The position numbers were made by a program, and so were the translations under genes. The notes beneath the pieces are model-generated. The model did not search any database and was not told where the DNA came from. It saw only the letters and a list, made by a program, of their open reading frames with translations. Positions 1 through 7,707 of a DNA stretch of 56,435 nt are shown one piece after another. This stretch comes from Candidatus Thalassarchaeaceae archaeon. Lineage in GTDB: Archaea; Thermoplasmatota; Poseidoniia; Poseidoniales; Thalassarchaeaceae. The DNA is taken from the NCBI GenBank assembly GCA_030748775.1, contig JASMLH010000007.1:1-56435 (forward strand). Reading direction: 5' to 3'. The stretch's first letter is position 1. Every line of letters begins with the position of its first letter.

Positions 1-37
1 AGTTGGATGTCACAGACTGAACTCTTTCGAAAAGAGA

Positions 38-850
38 CTACTCTGTAGGTTCAGCTGACTCCGTGCCTTCGGAGTCCTTCCACCAGCCCCTCTCCTCGGA
101 GTAGTCTCCAAGCTGCTCGAGTCTCTTCAGCCATCCCTTTGCTTCGGCGGTCTTGGTTGTCCTCACTAGCCAGACACCACCATACAATGTGTCCCAAAGG
201 CCCAGGTTATCCCTCTTGAACCTGTAAAACAGATAGTCCAATAATGGGGGCAGGAGAATCACAGCCCCCACCCCGAGAAGAATCTGCCCGCTGCTCTTGT
301 CGAGGTCCTGAAGCGATGTCGCCACCATCAGAATACCGACAAGTGTGACTGCGAACGTCAGGCCCTTGAACAAAAGATATGACTGGTGAGGCTGTTTGCT
401 CCCCGAGGTAATGTATGTAGTTCGGCTAATCCAGTTACCCACTGTCCTATTGGTGGTCCGTGGCATAAATACGAGATTGAAGCCCATCAGACCTAGCCCT
501 ATCAGAACGAAGTATGTCGGATCGAAGTACGAGCCCCAGGCATTCAGTAGTACGAGAGGCACGCACCAGCCCCAGGAAACCGCGAAATCGGAGGCTCGGC
601 GGATGAACTTCTGTCCTGTAGATGCCTCCTCGTAGCCCTCTGGCAGGACCTTCGCCGCACGGACCCGCTTCTTGCGGGGGGTCTTCTGGCGTTTAGAACG
701 CCTACCACGAGGCTTCTTCTCTGGCTTGGGTTCGACTGGGGCGGGTGATACTGGGACTGGTTCGGGAGTAACTTCGTTAGTGGCTGGCGCCGGTTCTGGC
801 GAGGGTGCGTCTGACTTTATCTGGTCTGCCTTCTCCAATAAGCCCATCAT
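38..850 (-). CDS. Multi-pass membrane protein with Pro-rich, basic N-terminus
   Basis: I do not recognise this 270-residue protein with certainty. Residues 1-45 are Pro/Glu/Ala-rich, followed by a strongly basic stretch (RGRRSKRQK and on to about residue 68). Then come about four hydrophobic segments, around residues 93-110, 112-130, 160-180 and 190-210, and an acidic C-terminus. The RRASDF motif before the first segment and TVGNWISR after the second faintly resemble the RDD membrane family, but this is weak. Its ATG overlaps the stop of the upstream EF-hand gene (ATGA), so the two are probably translated together. The basic tail should lie in the cytoplasm. Confidence 0.75.
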   Translation of the reverse strand: MMGLLEKADQIKSDAPSPEPAPATNEVTPEPVPVSPAPVEPKPEKKPRGRRSKRQKTPRKKRVRAAKVLPEGYEEASTGQKFIRRASDFAVSWGWCVPLVLLNAWGSYFDPTYFVLIGLGLMGFNLVFMPRTTNRTVGNWISRTTYITSGSKQPHQSYLLFKGLTFAVTLVGILMVATSLQDLDKSSGQILLGVGAVILLPPLLDYLFYRFKRDNLGLWDTLYGGVWLVRTTKTAEAKGWLKRLEQLGDYSEERGWWKDSEGTESAEPTE

Positions 851-1830
851 GAATCACCGTACCTTTCAGCAATTTGTTTGTAAAGATCGAAATCAGGCGA
901 GTTGATGAACGACTGCATAACTGGCTCGGGGAGGTCTACAAGCAGTTCATTAACCATCTTGAAGAACTCGCTTCTTGTCGCGGATTCTACATTCTCTGGA
1001 TTATCACCGACCTTCTTGAACAACTCGAAGCCAGCTGATGAGATGAAGGAGTTCGTCTTATCCTCGGGAAGTTCCCCAAGAAGGTTGTTGATGACCCCGA
1101 AGAAGTGGCTGAAGTCCTCATCGAAGCTCCTGAAGCTCTGGATGATGCCATTTACGAACTCGTCGAAGTCCAGCGCCCCAGATCCATCTTGGTCCGCTTC
1201 TGAGAAGAATGCCTTCAGGGAGTCGATGTCCAATTCGCTCAACTTCTCGCTGGACACGCCGGTCTTCTCTGAGACCATCTCAACGAAACCCGAGTCGCCC
1301 ATTGCTTCTATTAGTTCGTCAAATGACATATCTGTGGCCTTGGTGGGGGCCGAAATCAGCTCCACTGTAGGCTTGATTGAAGCCAGTTCGTCCTGTTCCT
1401 TCTTCCGCATCACAATTATCTCCCTGTCGAGATCGCTGCCGAACCGGTCGGAGTATCGTTCCATCAGGCTGCCGCTCTTTCCAGACGATATTCGATTAAT
1501 GCGATTGTATATGCTATCTCTATCACTCGACGTGATGGCTGGGTCGGAAGTCTTCCGGCGTTCCCAAACGGACTTGAAGTCACTAGGTCCATTGGAATCG
1601 GAATCTATCGGAGGAAGAGGTAGGGAATTTGCTGCATCTAGGAGATCAGAGTCATTTCCAGACTCAGGGGTGAAGCCGAACTGCGGCGAAGGAGGGGATG
1701 GAGGGGGGATGTCGAGATCCGTAGGGATATCGAACACCGGCGGGGGCATGACAATCCCCGGAGGGGGCGGTGGGAGGCCTCCAGAATGCTCGTCTGAGTC
1801 CTCGTCCAACGGATCTAATGGGTCTACCAC
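847..1830 (-). CDS. EF-hand domain protein with Pro-rich N-terminus
   Basis: This 327-residue protein has no signal peptide or membrane segment. Residues 1-80 are Pro/Asp/Ser-rich and probably disordered, and a basic, charged central region follows. One canonical EF-hand calcium loop lies at residues 213-224 (DQDGSGALDFDE), with acidic residues at positions 1, 3, 9 and 12 and Gly at 6. I see no clear second loop. The remainder is helical and acidic. Translation starts at a GTG. It sits between priS and a membrane protein whose start overlaps its stop. Calcium sensing is a family-based inference; the partner is unknown. Confidence 0.75.
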   Translation of the reverse strand: MVDPLDPLDEDSDEHSGGLPPPPPGIVMPPPVFDIPTDLDIPPPSPPSPQFGFTPESGNDSDLLDAANSLPLPPIDSDSNGPSDFKSVWERRKTSDPAITSSDRDSIYNRINRISSGKSGSLMERYSDRFGSDLDREIIVMRKKEQDELASIKPTVELISAPTKATDMSFDELIEAMGDSGFVEMVSEKTGVSSEKLSELDIDSLKAFFSEADQDGSGALDFDEFVNGIIQSFRSFDEDFSHFFGVINNLLGELPEDKTNSFISSAGFELFKKVGDNPENVESATRSEFFKMVNELLVDLPEPVMQSFINSPDFDLYKQIAERYGDS

Positions 1831-1916
1831 GTATTACTTCCGTCGTTCACCACTATTCAATATTCTGTGGATGTGGGAAACCTATGATTCATTTGTGGGC
1901 CATTTGCAATCCACCG

Positions 1917-3119
1917 CTATATTGCCAACTCCGCCCAGCCCTTCAGGCAAAGGAACATTGCCAGAGACTCGCCGACCTCCTTCATGTCTCCCTCGGATAA
2001 TGTGACATTTTCACCATTAATCTCAGCCACAACGTCATCTCTGAGGGCCCTGATCATGGTACTCTCTGAGCCGAAGGCGACAGCTTCTGTCAGCGGGTTA
2101 AACGGATCGTCTCCCTCCGGATCTAGTCTCGATAGAGGAAATTCCGTAACCCGGAGGCCAGATTTGCCGTGTAGGCTGCCCACCCAGCGAATTACCCTCT
2201 TGGTATCAACAGTTACAGCCTCGTCGGTCTCGCCAGCTGTTCCCATTACCACAGAGGAGTCTCCTTTTACCAGTTCCCAGAATATCGGTGTGCAAACGTC
2301 CCCGAACACAGATAGCTTGTGATCAGCTCTAAGCCTATTGACCCTGTCATCTGAATCGGCAAGTTCAGCAAGTTCGGATATTCTGGCCTTTGCCGTAGAC
2401 TTCAATTGGACCCTTGGCGACTTGGCCCTAGTAGTCAAGATACCATGAAGCTCATCGATTATTGCAGTCTTTCCAGCCTCGCCGCTGGATATTGAATTTA
2501 GTTTGTTCAAGACTGCGTCCATACCGGAGATTGCGCGGGACCCCCACGAGGAGTTGCTCGTCAACGCCGACTGGATGTCTATACCGTCTCCTCGGATGTA
2601 ATTCACAATCTCACGTCGTGCATTCGAGTCAAGGTGCATGAGATTGGGATCGCGGACGTGAATGTGGAATCCCCTATGGCCGGAAAATGTGGTCTGCACG
2701 TACTCCTGTTTGAATCCAAATTCTGGCTCAAGGAACTCGGACCAAAGCCTCCATGCCTGGCCCTGGATGGTTTCTATCATAGTAGGAAAGTCTGTATCAG
2801 AAACTCCGGGAAGGTGATCGCCGTCGAGATCGAAAATCAAGTCGGCCCCTAGCCACCCCTTCTCTGACATCTTCCTGTTCTGTGGTTCGGTGTAGTATGC
2901 AGTGCTGTGGAAGCATGAGTGTGGGGAGCGGCTAGTCAGGTATGAGTGGAGCTCGGGCTTATCCAGGAAGGCACGGTGCCTATCTGGTGCGGCTCCACCC
3001 CATGGAACGAACATCCACTCCCTGTTCTTCAGTCGTGGAGGAACCCAAATCTGCTCCGGAGTTGTGGACCCATAGAATTCTGAGAACCGCAATGCAAACC
3101 GGCTCCAACCCCCTGCCAT
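1917..3119 (-). CDS. priS: DNA primase small (catalytic) subunit PriS
   Basis: Archaeo-eukaryotic primase catalytic subunit, which makes RNA/DNA primers at replication forks together with PriL. The active-site acidic pair is visible in LIFDLDGDHLPG (about residues 94-105), and the nucleotide-binding motif is SGHRGFHIHV. The N-terminal SEFYGS and 400-residue length fit the family. I chose the ATG at 3119; an in-frame TTG at 3125 would add two residues. It lies 36 bases behind a zinc-finger microprotein and ahead of the EF-hand gene on the same strand. PriL is not in the window. Confidence 0.93.
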   Translation of the reverse strand: MAGGWSRFALRFSEFYGSTTPEQIWVPPRLKNREWMFVPWGGAAPDRHRAFLDKPELHSYLTSRSPHSCFHSTAYYTEPQNRKMSEKGWLGADLIFDLDGDHLPGVSDTDFPTMIETIQGQAWRLWSEFLEPEFGFKQEYVQTTFSGHRGFHIHVRDPNLMHLDSNARREIVNYIRGDGIDIQSALTSNSSWGSRAISGMDAVLNKLNSISSGEAGKTAIIDELHGILTTRAKSPRVQLKSTAKARISELAELADSDDRVNRLRADHKLSVFGDVCTPIFWELVKGDSSVVMGTAGETDEAVTVDTKRVIRWVGSLHGKSGLRVTEFPLSRLDPEGDDPFNPLTEAVAFGSESTMIRALRDDVVAEINGENVTLSEGDMKEVGESLAMFLCLKGWAELAI

Positions 3120-3155
3120 GAGCAATCATATGGCAGGTGGGACATAAGTTTTCAA

Positions 3156-3350
3156 TCACTCAAGTCGGAGTCCGCCGACCTCCTTGGGTTCTGACGAACT
3201 ACTAGAGCCCGAAATGCTCTCATAGCATGCATGGCAGTGATATCTATCGTCAATTACCAAGGCTTCGGCAAAAATCAGTGCACAGTCGCATCCTGCACAC
3301 TTTGGCCCAAGTTGACCTGAGGCGGTTGTCAACTTGCTAGGGTCGGGCAC
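3156..3350 (-). CDS. Small zinc-finger protein (LIM-like cysteine pattern)
   Basis: A 64-residue protein starting at GTG. It has a CxxC pair (CAGCDC, about residues 19-24) and a later HCHAC motif, so one or two structural zinc sites are likely in a pattern resembling half a LIM domain. The C-terminus is Ser/Glu-rich. It is the first gene of a probable minus-strand unit with priS and is divergent from mqnD. No specific function can be assigned. It is short, but the cysteine spacing and tight position before priS support a real gene. Confidence 0.6.
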   Translation of the reverse strand: MPDPSKLTTASGQLGPKCAGCDCALIFAEALVIDDRYHCHACYESISGSSSSSEPKEVGGLRLE

Positions 3351-3438
3351 ATAACACCCTCTATCGTAATGCTCTTCATTATTGCGAAGGAGTGGTCCCT
3401 ATGAAAAGCCATTTCAACTGATTCACAGGCCAGTTAGC

Positions 3439-4293
3439 ATGAATGGCGGCCCTCTTGGAGTTAGAATAGGCCACTCGCCGGATCCAGATGACGCGTTCAT
3501 GTTCTATGCCCTTACATCCGAGGCAATAGATACTGGGGGAAGGGCTTACGAACATGTGCTAGTGGACATCGACACACTCAACTCTGAGGCGAAGGAAGGC
3601 ACATACGAAGTTTCGGCAGTTAGCATCCGGTCGTTTCCTGAAATCTCTGAAAGATACGCACTGATGAACTGCGGTGCTTCTATGGGAGAGGGATACGGGC
3701 CAATGGTCATTTCACGCGGTGCGATGTCGCTGGATGAAGTCAAGGATGTGGTGATCGCCATTCCGGGGATGAGTACTAGCGCGTATATGACACTAAGATT
3801 GGCATTGGGGGATGTTGAAGTCCAAGAAGTCCCATTCGATGAGATATTGCCAGGGGTTCTCTCTGGCGAATTTGAGGCTGGAGTGATTATTCACGAGGGT
3901 CAATTGACTTGGAAGATAGAGGGGGCTAATCTGGTAATCGATCTAGGACTATGGTGGAACGAGAGGACTGGGCTCCCGCTGCCCTTGGGTGGTAACGTAG
4001 TACGTCGGGATGTTGGAATGAAAGAGTGCGAGGAAATTACGGATGACGTCAGAAGGAGCATCGAGCATGCCTTGGAGAATCCCGGACTGGCATTGGAGTT
4101 TGCTAGGAAGTGGGGAAGAGGGATTGACGCGGATACGAACGAGAGGTTCGTAAAGATGTACGTAAACCAACGTACTGTGGACTATGGTTCCGATGGGAGG
4201 GAGGCAGTCAGACTCTTCCTAAGAATGGGCCAAGAGATTGGAATGATTAGGGAAGACTTCGATGTCGAGTCAATTGACTTCGTAGGAGCGTGA
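3439..4293 (+). CDS. mqnD: 1,4-dihydroxy-6-naphthoate synthase MqnD
   Basis: Last dedicated step in making the naphthoate ring in the futalosine route to menaquinone: cyclic dehypoxanthinyl futalosine is converted to 1,4-dihydroxy-6-naphthoate. Family hallmarks are GHSPDPDDAFMFYAL near the N-terminus, GPMVISR, IIHEGQLTW, and the GLPLPLGG motif of periplasmic-binding-protein-like Mqn enzymes. I chose the ATG at 3439 (284 residues), directly before the conserved VRIGHSP start; a TTG at 3382 would add 19 unconserved residues. It ends one base before the half-DOHH gene. mqnA and mqnE lie just downstream on the other strand. Confidence 0.88.
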   Translation: MNGGPLGVRIGHSPDPDDAFMFYALTSEAIDTGGRAYEHVLVDIDTLNSEAKEGTYEVSAVSIRSFPEISERYALMNCGASMGEGYGPMVISRGAMSLDEVKDVVIAIPGMSTSAYMTLRLALGDVEVQEVPFDEILPGVLSGEFEAGVIIHEGQLTWKIEGANLVIDLGLWWNERTGLPLPLGGNVVRRDVGMKECEEITDDVRRSIEHALENPGLALEFARKWGRGIDADTNERFVKMYVNQRTVDYGSDGREAVRLFLRMGQEIGMIREDFDVESIDFVGA

Positions 4294-4294
4294 T

Positions 4295-4771
4295 ATGTTG
4301 GATGAAGGAAGGCCAGAAGTGAGTGAGTTCGGATCTGTTGACCCTGCCCCTGCGAGCGATGGGAATAGCGTGGCTGACCTTAGGACTACCATTTGCGACG
4401 AAGACGAGAAGATGTTCCAGAGAATGAGGGCCCTGTTCGCACTTAGAAATATTGGCGGCGAGGACTCGGTCGAAGCACTCGCCGCTGCCTTCGGCTCAGC
4501 CTCGGCCCTATTGAAGCACGAGATCGCTTATGTCCTAGGGCAAATGCAAGATGATCATGCAGTTCCGCATTTGATCGAAAGGCTCGAGGATTTAGACGAG
4601 GACGTAATGGTTCGTCATGAGGCAGCAGAGGCCCTCGGAGCTATTGGCAATAGGAGTGCTATGGTCACTCTGGAGAAATTTGTCAATGACGAAGAGATAG
4701 TGGTCGCAGAATCATGCGAGGTCGCGATAGACCTTCTCAACTGGGTTTCTAGCAAGAGGTTGGATTACTAG
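4295..4771 (+). CDS. Half-length deoxyhypusine hydroxylase-like HEAT-repeat protein
   Basis: A 158-residue HEAT/PBS-lyase-type repeat protein that closely resembles one half of eukaryotic deoxyhypusine hydroxylase (DOHH), the di-iron enzyme that completes hypusine on eIF5A. The two iron-ligand HE motifs are at residues 75-76 (LLKHEIAYVLGQ) and 108-109 (MVRHEAAEALGAI). The N-terminus carries SVDPAPA (residues 14-20), which in eukaryotic DOHH is the linker just before the C-terminal half, and RALFALRNIGG and ESCEVA also match that half. Eukaryotic DOHH has four HE motifs in two halves; this protein has two. An in-frame TAG at 4283-4285 excludes an upstream first half. A GGAG precedes the ATG, and the gene starts one base after mqnD. 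Substrate candidate aIF5A is at 54.3 kb. Confidence 0.82.
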   Translation: MLDEGRPEVSEFGSVDPAPASDGNSVADLRTTICDEDEKMFQRMRALFALRNIGGEDSVEALAAAFGSASALLKHEIAYVLGQMQDDHAVPHLIERLEDLDEDVMVRHEAAEALGAIGNRSAMVTLEKFVNDEEIVVAESCEVAIDLLNWVSSKRLDY

Positions 4772-4776
4772 GCCAC

Positions 4777-5571
4777 CTAGATATCGAACCACTGCGGCGG
4801 TTCGGCGACATTGCACACCTCGTCCAAGAAGTATTCCAAACCCCTGATTCCTTCAGCATCCAGAATGTTCCCAACTTCTTCGTCGAAGTATCGTTCGACG
4901 CGTGATTCATCGTACTGCATCCTTCTCGCAACGTCGGACACTACCTTTTTGCGGACATTTGGTTCGTTGATGAATATCTCGTACTGATTCAACATTAGCT
5001 CATGCGCTTCCCGAATTGGACCAATTGGAGAGTCGGCCAGTGCAGCGAACACACCGAAAACCATTGGTAGACCGGTTATCCTGGTCCATTCAAACCCGAG
5101 ATCCATTACGATCGAGTCCGGGTCGTCCCTTGCGACGTCAAGTGCTCGATCGCCTATCAATAGAGCACCGTCGCACTTCTCGAGCATAGAGTCTATGTCT
5201 GGGCCCATCTCTATTAGCCTCGGATCGTTTCCGTTCCTTTCCAAAAGCCACTTCAGAAGGGCCGTCGAGGTGGACGAATCGGAAGGGATTGCAATGTCCC
5301 GCATTGACTCTATTGTCCTGTGTCCAAAGAGCAGAACGGAGCCAACCTGTCCCTTACTCACTATTCCGATGTCGGGAATAAGTCGAAATTCAGATTGGAA
5401 TTTCCCATAATCCGCAGTAGGAATCGGCGCAGTGAGGCAGTCCCTTCGGAGAAGGTGGCCGGTCAACCAAGAGGGTGGTGCCGCTAGAACATTCCATTCT
5501 GACCCGATGGAGTGGAATACCGGATCGCAATTGATGAACGAGACCCTGCCGAGCACTTCCTTCCATGACAT
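4777..5571 (-). CDS. mqnA: Chorismate dehydratase MqnA
   Basis: First committed enzyme of the futalosine menaquinone pathway, dehydrating chorismate to 3-[(1-carboxyvinyl)oxy]benzoate. Visible hallmarks are VSFINCDPVFHSI at the N-terminus, the TAPIPTADYGKF segment that parallels the family's S/T-rich binding loop, STSTALLKWLL, and LLIGDRALD. The length of 264 residues is normal. It follows mqnE with an 8-base gap and is convergent with mqnD and the half-DOHH gene, whose stop lies 5 bases away. MqnA and MqnD are distant homologues; the N-terminal and IGDRAL motifs favour MqnA here. Confidence 0.87.
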   Translation of the reverse strand: MSWKEVLGRVSFINCDPVFHSIGSEWNVLAAPPSWLTGHLLRRDCLTAPIPTADYGKFQSEFRLIPDIGIVSKGQVGSVLLFGHRTIESMRDIAIPSDSSTSTALLKWLLERNGNDPRLIEMGPDIDSMLEKCDGALLIGDRALDVARDDPDSIVMDLGFEWTRITGLPMVFGVFAALADSPIGPIREAHELMLNQYEIFINEPNVRKKVVSDVARRMQYDESRVERYFDEEVGNILDAEGIRGLEYFLDEVCNVAEPPQWFDI

Positions 5572-5579
5572 ACGGGCAC

Positions 5580-6842
5580 CTATCCCTGCTCGACGATTGG
5601 TAGTTCTAGTCGATGAATCTGTCCATTCGACCTGTAAACATCGGCAGAGGTGTAATCGGTGTTCCTCCTCACTGCCGTTTGCCCGGTAGACTCGACTAGT
5701 CTGGCTAGCTCATCTCGATTGTAGTCAGTCCTCGTCATGCTCCCTGCTTCGTGCATGATCTCCTCGTGGCCGACCGTGCCATCGATATCGTCTGCCCCCG
5801 ATTTAATGGCAATAGTCGCCATATCGTCTCCTATATTCATCCTATATGCCTTTACATGGGGGATGTTGTCTAGCATTATTCGGGAAATTGAAATTACACG
5901 AATAATTTCCTCTGGCGATGAGAGAGACGCCTCGGGGAGTCTGGTTCTATCAGGAAGAAACGGGTAGGGAACAAAGCACTGGAATCCTCCCGACTTGTCC
6001 TGTTGCTGCCTAAGTAAGTCTAGGTGAATCATCCTTTCTCTCACGGTCTCTATTGTTCCGAAGAGCATAGTGCAATTTGTAGGAATGCCCAATTCATGGG
6101 CTTCCCCATGAATTGCTAGATATTCCTGTGACAGTTCCTTGCCTCTACAAATCCTATCCCTGACAGAATCAACAAGAATCTCAGCTCCTCCGCCAGGTAG
6201 AGAGTCGAGGCCAGACCCAAGAAGGGTCCGTAGCGCCTCCTTGGTAGAAATTCCCGATCTTCTGGCAATGTGCTTGACCTCGACAGCTGTAAGTGATTTG
6301 ATACTGATTCCAGGGAAGCTGAGTTTGACATCGCGGAATAATTTGGCGTAGTCATCGACCTTCCACTCAGGGTGCAAGCCACCGACAGCATGAACTTCGT
6401 CAATTGAGTTGGAAAATGGCTCTATACGTGATATGAATTCCTCGGGGCTGAGCGCATAAGCTTCTTCATGCCGTGAGCCCCTTCTGAATGCACAGAATCG
6501 ACATGCCAAGGTGCAAATGTTTGTAGTATTTACATGTAGGTTTTCATTAAAAAACACGTTATCCCCAAATCTCGATCGCTTGACCATGTCAGCTAGTGCA
6601 GCGAGGCCTGAGATTGTGGTTTCATTGTGCATCCTAATGCCCTGCTCCACTGAAATTCTACGGTGGTTCTTCAGTTCCTCCAGTGCTTCTGCCAAAACAG
6701 GTTGATTGGAGACCGAGAGGGGGGTTCTCATGGTATTCAGTCGAGATACCCAATCCTGTTCGATGGGAGGAACTGCCAGCATCAATATCGTGGAATGAAC
6801 CATATGATTTGAATAGCTCTGAGAGGAGGTTTCTTCAATCAT
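5580..6842 (-). CDS. mqnE: Aminofutalosine synthase MqnE (radical SAM)
   Basis: Radical SAM enzyme joining the MqnA product to SAM to form aminofutalosine. The iron-sulfur motif CTLACRFC (CxxxCxxC) is present, followed by the MqnE signatures VHAVGGLHPEW, GLDSLPGGGAEIL, AHELGIPTNCTMLFG, and SGGFQCFVPYPF. CofH and MqnC are relatives, but these motifs favour MqnE. The ORF gives 420 residues from the ATG at 6842; an ATG at 6731 would give about 383, closer to the family norm, so the start is uncertain. It is cotranscribed with mqnA. MqnB and MqnC are not in the window. Confidence 0.87.
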   Translation of the reverse strand: MIEETSSQSYSNHMVHSTILMLAVPPIEQDWVSRLNTMRTPLSVSNQPVLAEALEELKNHRRISVEQGIRMHNETTISGLAALADMVKRSRFGDNVFFNENLHVNTTNICTLACRFCAFRRGSRHEEAYALSPEEFISRIEPFSNSIDEVHAVGGLHPEWKVDDYAKLFRDVKLSFPGISIKSLTAVEVKHIARRSGISTKEALRTLLGSGLDSLPGGGAEILVDSVRDRICRGKELSQEYLAIHGEAHELGIPTNCTMLFGTIETVRERMIHLDLLRQQQDKSGGFQCFVPYPFLPDRTRLPEASLSSPEEIIRVISISRIMLDNIPHVKAYRMNIGDDMATIAIKSGADDIDGTVGHEEIMHEAGSMTRTDYNRDELARLVESTGQTAVRRNTDYTSADVYRSNGQIHRLELPIVEQG

Positions 6843-6894
6843 TGAAAACTATCAATAGCCCGCGTGACAGGAAAACGTCGTGGGCGAACCGCAG

Positions 6895-7707
6895 ATGATG
6901 AGTCTTGACCAACTCATCGAGATGTCTAGGAACTGTAGAATCGACATACTGAGGATGACTCACGCGGCTGGAGCTGGCCACCCAGGAGGGTCGCTCTCTG
7001 CAATCGATGCTATGGTTGCACTATATGGGAGAGTACTGAGATTTGACCCAAACAACACGGAATGGGAAGACAGGGACAGGTTCGTGATGAGTAAGGGGCA
7101 TGCTAGTCCAGCAATGTACTCGTTACTACATCAATTCGGAATCCTAGATGAAAGTGAGATAATGAGCTTCAGGAGAATGGGCTCGCCCTGCCAGGGACAT
7201 GTCGATATGAGTTGGACTGAGGGAGTAGATTTCTCGGCAGGAAGCCTGGGAATGGGGATTTCATTTGGCCTGGGGTGCGCTATCGCTGCTAGAATGGATG
7301 GTAGCGACAGGAAGGTCTGGGTAATGATCGGAGATGGTGAAACTCAAGAGGGTCAAGTTTGGGAAGCGGCTATGGCAGCCAGTTTCCACAATGCCACGAA
7401 TCTGAAAGTTATCGTGGACAGGAACAGGATTCAGAATGACGACTTCGTTGACATACAGATGGAAATCGGAGATATTGCAGGGAAGTTCAACTCTTTTGAT
7501 TGGAATACTAGGGAATTAGATGGGCATGACATGGGGGAACTGGTGGATGCAATTGAATGGGCGAACCAAGAATCTTCGGGCCCTGTCGCACTAATTGCTC
7601 ACACAACCAAGGGAAAGGGCATTTCATTCATGGAGAACAACCCTGCCTTCCACGGTAAGGCTCCTGATGATGAGGAGCTCTCCAAGGCATTGGAGGAGTT
7701 GTCATGA
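6895..7707 (+). CDS. tktA: Transketolase, N-terminal (TPP-binding) subunit
   Basis: N-terminal half of a split transketolase, as in many archaea. It binds the diphosphate of thiamine diphosphate and transfers two-carbon units between sugar phosphates. The early motif AGAGHPGGSLSAIDAM and the TPP/Mg motif starting GDGETQEGQVWEAAM and ending in NRIQND are clear. I chose the ATG at 6895; a GTG at 6880 is possible. Its stop overlaps the ATG of the C-terminal subunit, so the pair is translationally coupled. It is divergent from mqnE. Confidence 0.92.
   Translation: MMSLDQLIEMSRNCRIDILRMTHAAGAGHPGGSLSAIDAMVALYGRVLRFDPNNTEWEDRDRFVMSKGHASPAMYSLLHQFGILDESEIMSFRRMGSPCQGHVDMSWTEGVDFSAGSLGMGISFGLGCAIAARMDGSDRKVWVMIGDGETQEGQVWEAAMAASFHNATNLKVIVDRNRIQNDDFVDIQMEIGDIAGKFNSFDWNTRELDGHDMGELVDAIEWANQESSGPVALIAHTTKGKGISFMENNPAFHGKAPDDEELSKALEELS

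Noticed and set aside
902-2005. A 367-codon plus-strand open frame with Ser-rich translation.
   Set aside because: It lies opposite the EF-hand protein and the end of PriS, which have recognisable motifs. The Ser/Pro-rich product is typical of an antisense shadow.
3439-4294. A hidden first half of DOHH upstream of the half-DOHH gene.
   Set aside because: An in-frame TAG at 4283-4285 precedes its ATG, and the upstream sequence codes for MqnD.
5580-6842. Assignment of the radical SAM protein as CofH or MqnC.
   Set aside because: HAVGGLHP, SLPGGGAEIL and TNCTMLFG fit aminofutalosine synthase, and MqnA is directly adjacent.
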